A stretch of 64,000 bases of DNA from Lolium rigidum (Eukaryota; Streptophyta; Magnoliopsida; Poales; Poaceae), in the NCBI RefSeq assembly GCF_022539505.1, contig NC_061508.1, forward strand, positions 61,017,754-61,081,753, in the 5' to 3' direction. A program made the translations under genes and the position numbers. Shown piece after piece: positions 11,810 through 23,287 of the stretch (its first letter is position 1; each line of letters opens with the position of its first letter). The notes under the pieces are model-generated. The model was not told the origin of the DNA, did no database searches, and worked only from the letters and a program-made list of their open reading frames with translations.

Positions 11810-13923
11810 TCCAACATATCGGGGTTTCGGAGCAAATAAACCGCGTTCGGGAATCTTCCAAGTGTTATCGCCCGAAAGAGAGGGGAAGGTCACACATGGG
11901 AGCTATGTCTTGCACCACTTGGTGAATCACACCTTACACCACAGTTCCACACATATCGTAGGTCCACATGCAAGTTTTGGTGGCATTCCGGTGCTCCGGC
12001 GGTCGTTCCCCCCCCCCCCCCGAAAACGGCGGTCTACGTGTCGGGGGGTCTACCCCCCTAGATTTCACCGCGCGAGGTTCCACCAACATACTTTTTGGTA
12101 GGTTTGGTTTTGGTTACACATGGAAAGCCAGGTTTGGCACACTTTGGCACATTGTAGCCACCGGTATACCCGCAGCGGGACACTTCAGCCTACAAGTCGA
12201 GGAATCTGCCAAGTGTTATCGCCCGAAAGAGAGGAATGTCACACATGGGAGCTATGCCTTGCACCATTTGGTGAATCACACCTTCCAACACACTTTGACA
12301 CATATACTAGGTCCACTTGCAAGTTTTGGTGGCATTCCGGTGCCCCGGCGGTCATTCCCCCCCGATAACGGCGGTCTGCGTGCCTCGCGGGGGGTCTACC
12401 CCCTAGATTTCTTCGCGCGAGGTTCCACCAACATACTTTTTGATAGGTTTAGTTTTGTTTAGGCCATATACACATGGAAAGCTAGGTTTGACACAATTTG
12501 GCACACTATAGCCACCGGTATACCCGCAGCGGGTCACTTTAGCCTACAAGTCGAGGAATCTTCCAAGTGTTATCGCCCGAAAGAGAGGAATCTCACACAT
12601 GGGAGCTATGCCTTGCACCATTTGGTGAATCACACCTTCCAACACACTTTCAAACATATCCTAGGTCCACTTGCAAGTTTTGGTGCCATTCCGGTGCTCC
12701 GGCGGTCGTTCCCCCCCGAAAACGGCGGTCTGCGTGCCTCGGGGGGTCTACCCCCCTAGATTTCACCGCGCGAGGTTCCACCATACTTTTTGATAGGTTT
12801 AGTTTTGTTTAGGCCATATACACGTGGAAAGCTAGGTTTGGCACACTTTGGCACATTGTAGCCACCGGTATACCCGCAGCGGGACACTTCAGCCTACAAG
12901 TCGAGGAATCTGCCAAGTGCTCGTCGCCCGAAAGAGAGGAATCTCACACATGGGAGCAATGCCTTGCACCATTTGGTGAATCACACCTTCCAACACACTT
13001 TCACACATATCCTAGGTCCACATGCAAGTGTTGGTGGCATTCCGGTGCCCCGGCGGTCGTTCTCCCCCGAAAACGGCGGTCTGCGGGCCTCGGGGGGTCT
13101 ACCCCCCTAGATTTCTCCGCGCGAGGTTCCACCAACATACTTTTTGATAGGTTTAGTTTTGTTTAGGCCATATACACATGGAAAGCTAGGTTTGGCACAC
13201 TTTGGCACATTGTAGCCACCGGTATACCCGCAGCGTGGACACTTCAGACCCTACAAGTCGAGGAATCTTCCAAGTGTTATCGCCCGAAAGAGAGGAATCT
13301 CACACATGGGAGCTATGCCTTGCACCATTTGGTGAATCACACCTTCCAACACACTTTCAAACATATCCTAGGTCCACTTGCAAGTTTTGGTGCCATTCCG
13401 GTGCTCCGGCGGTCGTTCCCCCAGAAAACGGCGGCTCGCGTGCCTCGGGGGGTCTACCCCCCTAGATTTCACCGCGCGAGGTTCCACCATACTTTTTGAT
13501 AGGTTTAGTTTTGTTTAGGCCATATACACATGGAAAGCTAGGTTTGGCACACTTTGGCACATTGTAGCCACCGGTATACCCGCAGCGGGACACTTCAGCC
13601 TACAAGTCGAGGAATCTGCCAAGTGCTCGTCGCCCGAAAGAGAGGAATCTCACACATGGGAGCAATGCCTTGCACCATTTGGTGAATCACACCTTCCAAC
13701 ACACTTTCACACATATCCTAGGTCCACATGCAAGTGTTGGTGGCATTCCGGTGCCCCGGCGGTCGTTCTCCCCGAAAACGGCGGCTCGCGGGCCTCGGGG
13801 GTCTACCCCCTAGATTTCTCCGCGCGAGGTTCCACCAACATACTTTTTGATAGGTTTAGTTTTGTTTAGGCCATATACACATGGAAAGCTAGGTTTGGCA
13901 CACTTTGGCACATTTTAGCCACC
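11810..13923. repeat. ~352-bp tandem array (about six copies) with a ~706-bp higher-order pattern
   Basis: The landmark CGCAGCGGG recurs at 12171, 12525, 12875, 13229 and 13581 (spacings 354, 350, 354, 352). Each unit contains 'CGCCCGAAAGAGAGGAA', 'GGGAGCTATGCCTTGCACC' and 'GGCGGTCGTTCCCCC'. Alternate units resemble each other most: the units after 12875 and 13581 both carry CAAGTGCTCGTCGCCCG and GGGAGCAATGCC. This suggests duplication of dimers. The array runs into the gap, so copy number is unknown. Confidence 0.9.
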
Positions 13924-14023
13924 NNNNNNNNNNNNNNNNNNNNNNNNNNNNNNNNNNNNNNNNNNNNNNNNNNNNNNNNNNNNNNNNNNNNNNNNNNNNN
14001 NNNNNNNNNNNNNNNNNNNNNNN
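13924..14023. other. Assembly gap (100 N)
   Basis: Exactly 100 undetermined bases, the usual placeholder for a gap of unknown size. It lies at the end of a tandem array, so collapse of repeats is likely. Sequence on the two sides does not match. Confidence 0.98.
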
Positions 14024-14230
14024 GTCTTTGTTATACTGCTGCTGATATTTCACCACTGCTACTGCTATAAAACTGTTACTACTGATAAACTCTTGCGAGC
14101 AAGCCTGAATTGAAAAATCCGCTGTTAAGGCTTACAAATATTCTTTGGCTCCCCTTGTGTCGAATCAATAAATTGGGTTTTACTTCCCTCGAAGACTGTT
14201 GCGATCCCCTATACTTGTGGGTCGTCAACA
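14024..14230 (+). repeat. 3' end of an LTR (Gypsy-type), truncated by the gap
   Basis: The stretch ending 'CGATCCCCTATACTTGTGGG' then TCGTCAACA matches from memory the end of LTRs in grass Gypsy elements of the group whose termini are followed by a tRNA-Asp-type binding site. It ends at about 14227-14230, where transposase-coding sequence starts on the other strand. That coding frame runs out inside the LTR, so the LTR truncates the transposase C-terminus. Confidence 0.6.
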
Positions 14231-15455
14231 GCTAGATCTCGAATTTCATGGTGCGCATGAAGAATGTCCTGGAATGATGCCGGACCGCCTTGAGGAGTAA
14301 CCAACTCTCCCTGGCCTTCCCACTTATTATCAAAGAGAGAATCATCCCGCTCTATCTCAACAATCATGTTATGCATGATTACACAAGCGGTCATCACCTC
14401 CCACAGAGTTTGCACATCCCAGGCTCTAGCAGGGTGTCTGACGATAGCCCAACGAGCTTGGAGGATGCCAAACGCTCGCTCGACATCTTTCCGGGCTGCC
14501 TCCTGCTCTTTGGCAAACCTTGCCTCCTGCTCTGAGTTGGGTTTTCGGATTGTCTTCACGAGTGTAGCCCAAGGTGGATAGATACCATCAGCAAGTTAGT
14601 ACCCCTTGGTGTAGTGGTGGCCATTGATCTCAAAATCCACATCAGGGGACTGACCGTACGCTAGCCTATCAAACACCGGAGAGCGCTGCAGCACGTTGAT
14701 GTCATTGTGCGAGCCAGCCATTCCGAAGAATGAGTGCCAAATCCATGTGTCATGTGAAGCAAAAGCTTCAAGAATGACTGTGCACCCCTCATAATGGCCG
14801 CTGTATCCCCCTGCCAACCAAAGGGGCAGTTCTTCCACTCCCAGTGCATGCAGTCTATGATGCCAAGCATCCCAGGAAATCCCCTGGAAGTGTTGATTGA
14901 CAACAGACGAGCTGTGTCCTCTCCATTAGGTTGCCGGAGGTACTGTTCTCCGAACGAACCGATCACTGCTCTGCAGAACCTGTACATCGCTTCCAAGCCG
15001 GTAGACTCACTCATGCGTGTGTACTCATTTACGAAATCACCGGCAACGCCATATGCGAGCATCCTAATCGTTGCTGTGCATTTCTGGTACGAAGAGAGGC
15101 CTACCTTGCCAATTGCATCCACTTTCGCGCAGAAGTAGTCGTCGTAGAGCTTGACGCCATCCATTATCCGGCGTAACAACGGTCTGGACATCCCAAAACG
15201 ACGGTGAAACAACGCCAGCGGGAACAATGGCTTGGGTTGGAAGTAGTCGTTGAAGAGCTGGTCGTGGCCGCGTTCTCTTTTGCGGTCCAAGGCGGTCGCG
15301 CGCCCCGGCAAGGACCCCCGGTACACGGGGATCTGCGAGACAATGTGCTCGTTGATGATCAGCGCAGCCTCCGTGAAAAATTCGCCGTCGGACTCCTCGT
15401 CTGACGACGTGTCGATGAATTTCTTGAAGAAGTAGTCGTCGTTGCTGTCCACCAT
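14209..15455 (-). pseudogene. PIF/Harbinger transposase (HARBI1-like, DDE_Tnp_4), broken
   Basis: Three collinear reading frames on the minus strand (15455-14661, 14838-14596, 14559-14209) together match the plant HARBI1-like nuclease. The acidic N-terminus is MVDSNDDYFFKKF. The three catalytic acidic motifs are visible: IIDCMHW (D about residue 201), GSHNDIN, and VERAFGILQ. Lesions: a one-base loss in the G-run at about 14809-14813 shifts the frame after PFGWQG. A TAA stop at 14596-14598 replaces a Tyr codon after HHYTKGY. The C-terminus reads into an LTR end at about 14230. It cannot make an active enzyme. The N-terminal start has only ~105 bp of upstream sequence before the Gypsy element at 15561, so its promoter side is split off to beyond 22241. 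Confidence 0.92.
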
Positions 15456-15560
15456 GATCTACAGATGAAAAGGGACAAATTTTAGATCGCCCATTTCATC
15501 GAACAACTCGCAGGCCGAGGCCATCCAATGCGTCCGTAGGGACCTGCAGGCCATGGCCGT

Positions 15561-17163
15561 TGATACGTCTCCGACGTATCGATAATTTCTTATGTTCCAT
15601 GCCATATTATTGATGATACCTACATGTTTTATGCACACTTTATGTCATATTCGTGCATTTTCTGGAACTAACCTATTAACAAGATGCCGAAGTGCCGATT
15701 CTGTTTTCTGCTGTTTTTGGTTTCGAAATCCTAGTAACGAAATATTCTCGGAATTGGACGAAATCAAGACCCGGGGGCCTATTTTGCCACGAACCTTCCG
15801 GAAGACCGAAAGGGATACGAAGTGGGGCGACGAGGCGCCGCCACCATAGGGCCGCGCGGCCAAGGGGGGCCCGCGCCGCCCTATGGTGTGGGCCCCTCGT
15901 CGGCCCTCCGACTCGCCCCTTCCGCCTACTTAAAGCCTCCGTCGCGAAACCCCGATGCGAAAAACCACGATACGGAAAACCTTCCGGAGACGCCGCCGCC
16001 GCCAATCCCATCTCGGGGGATTCCGGAGATCTCCTCCGGCACCTCGCCGGAGAGGGGATTCATCTCCCGGAGGACTCTACACCGCCATGGTCGCCTCCGG
16101 AGTGATGAGTGAGTAGTTCACCCTCTGGACTATGGGTCCATAGCAGTAGCTAGATGGTTGTCTTCTCCTCATTGTGCTTCATTGTTGGATCTTGTGAGCT
16201 GCCTAACATGATCAAGATCATCTATCCGTAATACTCTATGTTGTGTTTGTCGGGATCCGATGGATAGAGAATACCATGTTATGTTAATTATCAAGTTATT
16301 GCATATGTGTTGTTTATGATCTTGCATGCTCTCTCGTTATTAGTAGAGGCTCTGGCCAAGTTGATGCTAGTAACTCCAAGAGGGAGTATTTATGCTCGAT
16401 AGTGGGTTCATGCCTGCATTGACACCGGGACAGGATGAGAAAGTTCTAAGGTTGTGCTGTGTCTTGTTGCCACTAGGGATAAAACATTGATGCTATGGCC
16501 GAGGATGTAGTTATTGATTACATTACGCACCATACTTAATGCAATTGTCTCGTTGCTTTGCAACTTAATACCGGAGGGGGTTCGGACGATAACTCTGAAG
16601 GTGGACTTTTTAGGCATAGATGCAGTTGGATGGCGGTCTATGTACTTTGTCGTAATGCCCAATTAAATCTCACTGTACTTATCATGACATGTATGTGCAT
16701 TGTTATGCCCTCTCTATTTGTCAATTGCCCGACTGTAATTTGTTCACCCAACATGCTTTTATCTTATGGGAGAGACACCTCTAGTGAGCTGTGGACCCCG
16801 GTCCATTCTTTTAATACTCGAAATACAAATCTGTTGCAATACTTGTTTTACTCGTTTTCTCTGCAAACAATCATCTTCCACACAATACGGTTAATCCTTT
16901 GTTACAGGCAAGCCGGTGAGATTGACAACCTCACTCGTTTCGTTGGGGCAAAGTACTTTGGTTGTGTTGTGCGGGTTCCACGTTGGCGCCGGAATCCCCG
17001 ATGTTGCGCCGCACTACATCCCGCCGCCATCAACCTTCAACGTGCTTCTTGGCTCCTCCTGGTTCGATAAACCTTGGTTTCTTTCTCGAGGGAAAACTTG
17101 CTGCTGTGCGCATCATACCTTCCTCTTGGGGTTCCCAACGAACGTGTGAAATACACGCCATCA
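15561..17163 (+). repeat. 5' LTR
   Basis: TG...CA termini, near-identical to 20635-22236 apart from scattered substitutions and 1-2 bp indels. Short open frames in both orientations inside it are LTR sequence, not genes. Confidence 0.93.
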
Positions 17164-17173
17164 AGCATATTTT

Positions 17174-17193
17174 CACGGCACCGTTGTCGGGAG
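17174..17193 (+). other. Degenerate primer-binding site (tRNA-Asp type)
   Basis: CACGGCACCGTTGTCGGGAG lies 10 bp after the LTR. It resembles the TGGCGCCGTTGCCGGGGA site used by related grass Gypsy elements (complement of the tRNA-Asp 3' end), with about five mismatches. Confidence 0.55.
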
Positions 17194-17400
17194 ATCAAGA
17201 CACGCTGCAAGGGGAGTCTCCACTTCTCAATCTCTTTACTTTGTTTTTGTCTTGCTTTATTTTATTTACTACTTTGTTTGCTGCACTTATATCAAAACAC
17301 AAAAAAAATTAGTTGCTAGTTTTACTTTATTTACTGTCTTGCACGCTATATCAAAAACACAAAAAAATTAGTTACTTGCATTTACTTTACTTGATTCATC

Positions 17401-18018
17401 ATGTTTCCTTTTAATTTTACCACAAAAAACATACCGGTAGGACGCGGGTCTATCATTGGGAGAAACAATATAGAAGAATTCTTCGATCATGTTAGTACCG
17501 TTGAAGATTTTGAAGATAGACACTTGGTAGAACTTGCTCCTACTTATGAAATTGCTGCTGCTTGCTTTAGTTCGCATGTTGGAAACTAAATTTGTTAATC
17601 TCAATCCTATAATCCAACACATGTTTCTTACACTTGGTGATATGGAAGAGGGGAAAAGAAAGATTTTGTTTTAGAAACCCTTCTTAGAGAATTTGGTGGT
17701 CTAGCAAGAGAGGCTAGAAAGGTCTTCGCTAAATTTAATATGCTTGGTTCTCATACTAATTTTGTTAGTCTCCTTGAAAAAATGGACATGGATAGAATAA
17801 GGTACACTAATAATGTTAATGATGGTGGGGAGATCAAAGCACCAATACCATGTAAACTCCTAGCTATGAATGATGCACTAGAACATAACTATGCTTGGCT
17901 TGTTCCTGAAAATTTGTTCGATGAGAGTAGCAAGCCCAAGACTAATGAAAAGGAGACGCTGAAACTTATGTATCCAATATACTATGCATGGTTGAGAAAA
18001 CTCCAAACCCCGATGTAG
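17401..18018 (+). pseudogene. Element-encoded ORF remnant of unknown function
   Basis: Two fragments, 17401-17589 (starts MFPFNFTTKNIPVGRG) and 17740-18018 (starts MLGSHTNFVSLLEKMDMD), lie in collinear order. The DNA between them also reads as coding in shifting frames, so this was one longer frame broken by a stop after 17589 and at least one frameshift. I do not recognise a Gag zinc knuckle or any Pol motif. The position right after the binding site is where gag normally starts, so an element-specific Gag-like protein is plausible but unproven. Confidence 0.5.
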
Positions 18019-20634
18019 GTGCACCACCTTTCGATAACACTTGAGTTACACTTTTCGCGCCTAGCCGAAAGGCGTTAAAGAAAAGCGCTTATGGGAGACA
18101 ACCCATGTTTTTACTACAGTATTTTTGTTTTATATTTGAGTCTTGGAAGTTGTTTACTACTGTAGCAACCTCTCCTTATCTTAGTTTTGAGTTTTGTTGT
18201 GCCAAGTAAAGTCTTTGATAGTAAAGTAAGTACTAGATTTGGATTACTGCGCAGTTCCAGATTTCTTTGCTGTCACGAATCTGGGTCTACCTCCCTGTAG
18301 GTAGCTCAGAAAATTAAGCCAATTTACGTGCATGATCCTCAGATATGTACGCAACTTTCATTCAATTTGTGCATTTTCATTTGAGCAAGTCTGGTGGCCT
18401 AATAAAATCCATATTTACGGACTGTTCTGTTTTGACAGATTCTGCCTTTTTATTTCGCATTGCCTCTTTTGCTATGATGGATTGATTTCTTTGTTCTATT
18501 AATGTCCAGTAGCTTTATGCAATGTCCAGAAGTGTTAAGAATGATTGCGTCACCTCTGAACATGTTAATTTTTATTGTACACTAACCCTCTAATGAGTTG
18601 TTTCGAGTTTGGTGTGGAGGAAGTTTTCAAGGATCAAGAGAGGGAAATGATGCAATATGATCAAGGAGAGTGAAAGCTCTAAGCTTGGGGATGCCCCGGT
18701 GGTTCACCCCTGCATATTCTAAGAAGACTCAAGCGTCTAAGCTTGGGGATGCCCAAAGCATCCCCTTCTTCATCGACAACATTATCAGGTTCCTCCCCTG
18801 AAACTATATTTTTATTCCATCACATCTTATGCACTTTGCTTGGAGCGTCGGTTTGTTTTTGTTTTTTGTTTTGTTTGAATAAAATGGATCCTAGCATTCA
18901 CTTTATGGGAGAGAGACACGCTCCGCTGTAGCATATGGACAAGTATGTCCTTAGGCTCTACTCATAGTATTCATGGCGAAGTTTCTTCTTCGTTAATTTG
19001 TTATATGGTTGGAATTGGAAAATACTACATGTAGTAACTCTAAAATGTCTTGGATAATTTGATACTTGGCAATTGTTGTGCTCATGTTTAAGCTCCTGCA
19101 TCATATACTTTGCACCCATTAATGAAGAAACACTTAGAGCTTGCTAATTTGGTTTGCATATTTGGTTTCTCTAGAGTCTAGATAACATCTAGTATTGAGT
19201 TTTGAACAACAAGGAAGACGGTGTAGAGTCTTATAATGTTTACAATATGTCTTTTATGTGAGTTTTGTTGCACCGTTCATCCTTGTGTTTGTTTCAAATA
19301 ACCTTGCTAGCCTAAACCTTGTATCGAGAGGGAATACTTCTCATGCATCCAAAATACTTGAGCCAACCACTATGCCATTTGTGTCCACCATACCTACCTA
19401 CTACATGGTATTTCTCCGCCATTCCAAAGTAAATTGCTTGAGTGCTACCTTTAAAAATCCATCATTCACCTTTGCAATATATAGCTCATGGGACAAATAG
19501 CTTAAAAACTATTGTGGTATTGAATATGTACTTATGCACTTTATCTCTTATTAAGTTGCTTGTTGTGCGATAACCATGTTTTCTGGGGACGCCATCAACT
19601 ACTCTTTGTTGAATATCATGTGAGTTGCTATGCATGTCCGTCTTGTCCGAAGTAAGAGAGATCTACCACCTTTATGGTTGGAGCATGCATATTGTTAGAG
19701 AAGAACATTGGGCCGCTAACTAAAGCCATGATTCATGGTGGAAGTTTCAGTTTTGGACACACATCCTCAATCTCATATGAGAATAATAATTGTTGCCACA
19801 TGCTTATGCATTTAATAGGAGTCCATTATCTGTTGTCCATGTTGTCCCGGTATGGATGTCTAAGTTGAGAATAATCAAAAGCGAGAAATCCAAAATGCGA
19901 GCTTTCTCCTTAGACCTTTGTACAGGCGGCATGGAGGTACCCCATTGTGACACTTTGTTAAAACATGTGCATTGCAAAGATCCGGTAGTCCAAGCTAATT
20001 AGGACAAGGTGCGGGCACTATTAGTATACTATGCATGAGGCTTGCAACTTGTAAGATATAATTTACATAACTCATATGCTTTATTACTACCGTTGACAAA
20101 ATTGTTTCATGTTTTCAAAATAAAAGCTCTAGCACAAATATAGCAATCGATGCTTTCCTCTTTGAAGGACCATTCTTTTTACTTTTATGTTGAGTCAGTT
20201 CACCTATCTCTCTCCACCTCAAGAAGCAAACACTTGTGTGAACTGTGCATTGATTCCTACATACTTGCATATTGTACTTGTTATATTACTCTATGTTGAC
20301 AATTATCCATGAGATATACATGTTACAAGTTGAAAGCAACCGCTGAAACTTAATCTTCCTTTGTGTTGCTTCAATACCTTTACTTTGATTTATTGCTTTA
20401 TGAGTTAACTCTTATGCAAGACTTATTGATGCTTGTCTTGAAGTACTATTCATGAAAAGTCTTTGCTTTATGATTCACTTGTTTACTCATGTAATTACCA
20501 TTGTTTTGATCGCTGCATTCATTACATATGTTTACAAATAGTATGATCAAGTTTATGATGGCATGTCACTTCAGAAATTATCTTTGTTATCGTTTTACCT
20601 GCTCGGGACGAGCAGAACTAAGCTTGGGGATGCT
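18019..20634 (+). other. Non-coding 3' interior of the Gypsy element
   Basis: 2.6 kb without a credible gene. Part of it (about 19693-20634) recurs antisense at 1202-2172. Two short repeats CTAAGCTTGGGGATGC(CC) at about 18679-18695 and 18737-18752 copy the polypurine-like tract that precedes the 3' LTR at 20620-20634. Confidence 0.7.
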
Positions 20635-22236
20635 TGATACGTCTCCGACGTATCGATAATTTCTTATGTTCCATGCCATATTATTGATGATACCTACATG
20701 TTTTATGCACACTTTATGTCATATTCGTGCATTTTCCGGAACTAACCTATTAACAAGATGCCGAAGTGCCGATTGTCTGTTTTCTGCTGTTTTTGGTTTC
20801 AGAAATCCTAGTAACGAAATATTCTCGGAATTGGACGAAATCAAGACCCAGGGGCCTATTTTGCCACGAACCTTCCAGAAGACCGAAAGGGATACGAAGT
20901 GGGGCGACGAGGCGCCGCCACCATAGGGCCGCGCGACCAAGGGGGGGCCCGCGCCGCCCTATGGTGTGGGCCCCTCGTCAGCCCTCCGACTCTGCCCTTC
21001 CGCCTACTTAAAGCCTCCGTCGCGAAACCCCTGATGCGAAAAACCACGATACGGAAAACCTTCCAGAGACGCCACCGCCGCCAATCCCATCTCGGGGGAT
21101 TCCGGAGATCTCCTCCGGCACCCCGCCGGAGAGGGGATTCATCTCCCGGAGGACTCTACACCGCCATGGTCGCCTCCGGGAGTGATGAGTGAGTAGTTCA
21201 CCCCTGGACTATGGGTCCATAGCAGTAGCTAGATGGTTGTCTTCTCCTCATTGTGCTTCATTGTTGGATCTTGTGAGCTGCCTAACATGATCAAGATCAT
21301 CTATCTGTAATACTCTATGTTGTGTTTGTCGGGATCCGATGGATAGAGAATACCATGTTATGTTAATTATCAAGTTATTGCATATGTGTTGTTTATGATC
21401 TTTCATGCTCTCCGTTATTAGTAGAGGCTCTGGCCAAGTTGATGCTAGTAACTCCCAGAGGGAGTATTTATGCTCGATAGTGGGTTCATGCCTGCATTGA
21501 CACCTGGGACAGTGACAGAAAGTTCTAAGGTTGTGCTGTGCTGTTGCCACTAGGGATAAAACATTGATGCTATGTCCGAGGATGTAGTTATTGATTACAT
21601 TACGCACCATACTTAATGCAATTGTCTGTTGCTTTGCAACTTAATACCGGAGGGGTTCGGACGATAACCTGAAGGTGGACTTTTTAGGCATAGATGCAGT
21701 TGGACGGCGGTCTATGTACTTTGTCGTAATGCCCAATTAAATCTCACTCGTACTTATCATGACATGTATGTGCATTGTTATGCCCTCTCTATTTGTCAAT
21801 TGCCCGACCGTAATTTGTTCACCCAACATGCTTTTATCTTATGGGAGAGACACCTCTAGTGAACTGTGGACCCCGGTCCATTCTTTTAATACTGAAATAC
21901 AAATCTGTTGCAATACTTGTTTTACTCGTTTTCTCTGCAAACAATCATCTTCCACACAATACGGTTAATCCTTTGTTACAAGCAAGCCGGTGAGATTGAC
22001 AACCTCACCTGTTTCGTTGGGGCAAAGTACTTTGGTTGTGTTGTGCAGGTTCCACGTTGGCGCCGGAATCCCCGGTGTTGCGCCGCACTACATCCCGCCG
22101 CCATCAACCTTCAACGTGCTTCTTGGCTCCTCCTGGTTCGATAAACCTTGGTTTCTTTCTGAGGGAAAACTTGCTGTTGTGCGCATCATACCTTCCTCTT
22201 GGGGTTCCCAACGAACGTGTGAAATACACGCCATCA
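20635..22236 (+). repeat. 3' LTR
   Basis: TGATACGTCTCC...CACGCCATCA, preceded by AAGCTTGGGGATGCT and followed by the GCCGT duplication. Confidence 0.93.
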
Positions 22237-22241
22237 GCCGT

Positions 22242-23189
22242 CTCGGCCGACTTGCTTTCTGGAAACACGGTGCACGATAGCTCACCTTCGGCGGCAACGC
22301 GGCAGCTGCGAACGGCGGGAGGTCTCGCGACGGTGAGAGGACAACAGCGACGGCGACGGTGTCCTCCGACTCTGCTACGATGCGGCGAAAGCAGCTCGGG
22401 GCCGCGACCTATGCTTCCGCCCCGCTTGCCGACGTCTCGACGACAGTGGCCGGCGTCGACGCCGCTCCCAAATCGCCGGTCCTTGGGTGGCGACGGAGCG
22501 GCGGGAGATGTGTGCGAGGGGTTTGTGTTTTGGGAGACAGACAGGCGGGCCAAGGGCGGACAAGGGGAGGACGCGAGCGACCACCCTTCAGCGTCCGCGG
22601 CCACGCAAACTCGTCCCAGATTTGGGCCGGGTCTGGGTCGTCCCGGACGTCGCGGCCATCCATTTTTGGGATGGGTCCGCGCGCTGGGCCTCGTTTTTGT
22701 CCGGTTGGACCCATCCGGACGAGCGGGCGCGGGATGGGTATGTTGACCAATCTTTTCAGCTATAATGCTTAGTGTACTGGTCATCGTAGCCGAGGAAACC
22801 TTGTGTCGCTCGTGAACCATTTTGGTTTGTGCTTTGTTTGTTTTTTTGCAGGGATGAGTACCAATATTTTGGCAAAATATTGATTAATTTCCATTTCATC
22901 AAATTTTTGGCACTCAAGATCACCCATTTTTAGCAAAAAGTCATGCCGAAATTTTCATTAAACTTTTTACTTAGTTATTTTTACTGATTAAGCTCTAAGA
23001 ATATGATCTTTATATTGTGTGTAGATGTCTGGAGATGAGTGAGACGTGCGCCTGAGGCCCCTACCCGTACTCTCTAACTTTGTCCGCTTATCTGCGCTCT
23101 ATATGGCTAAAGTTGTATGCAAATAGGGTAATAATTAATGTCGAACCTACTACTTTAGAGAGATCAACTTGAATACCCATGATGGCCAG
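22242..23189. other. GC-rich flank of the Harbinger element, then unassigned intergenic DNA
   Basis: 22242-22745 is GC-rich with overlapping open frames and was contiguous with 15456-15560 before the Gypsy insertion. It is therefore probably the 5' flank of the HARBI1-like element, though I could not identify its terminal inverted repeat. 22746-23189 is AT-rich and holds nothing I recognise. Confidence 0.45.
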
Positions 23190-23287
23190 GTAGTGGTGAG
23201 GGATTACATCCTTTCCTTCATGCTTGCTAATAAGCTGTCCGGTACCATTCTCGTGCCTTACTTTTCCAAGTAAGACTCATTCGCCCG

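Larger units (their letters stand above)
11357..13923. mobile_element. CACTA (En/Spm) transposon end with internal array, truncated by assembly gap
   Basis: The terminus reads CACTACAGGAAAAA. It is followed by the dense short inverted/direct subterminal motifs expected of CACTA elements (TTTGCCGTGTGC and its complement GCACGGCAAAG). The interior passes into a ~352-bp tandem array that runs to the N gap. The opposite terminus is not present in the window and no transposase is visible. The 3-bp target duplication cannot be checked. Confidence 0.75.
15561..22236 (+). mobile_element. Complete Gypsy-type LTR retrotransposon (TGATACGTCTCC family), TSD GCCGT
   Basis: LTRs at 15561-17163 and 20635-22236 (1603 and 1602 bp), TGATACGTCTCC...ACACGCCATCA. 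The interior is 3471 bp. GCCGT precedes (15556-15560) and follows (22237-22241) the element, so the insertion is intact. A degenerate tRNA-Asp-type binding site follows the left LTR, and AAGCTTGGGGATGC precedes the right one. The interior lacks protease, RT and integrase; only two short broken frames are seen at 17401-18018. It is therefore a non-autonomous or deleted copy. It inserted just upstream of the HARBI1-like gene. Confidence 0.93.

Noticed and set aside
11810..13923. Regularly spaced repeats that might suggest a CRISPR-like array
   Set aside because: The ~352-bp units are contiguous with no unique spacers, lie in a CACTA transposon, and the genome is plant nuclear.
15645..16112. Several 70-140-codon frames inside the LTRs (also 20666-21192 and 37736-38254)
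   Set aside because: They recur in every LTR copy in both orientations and are LTR sequence, not genes.
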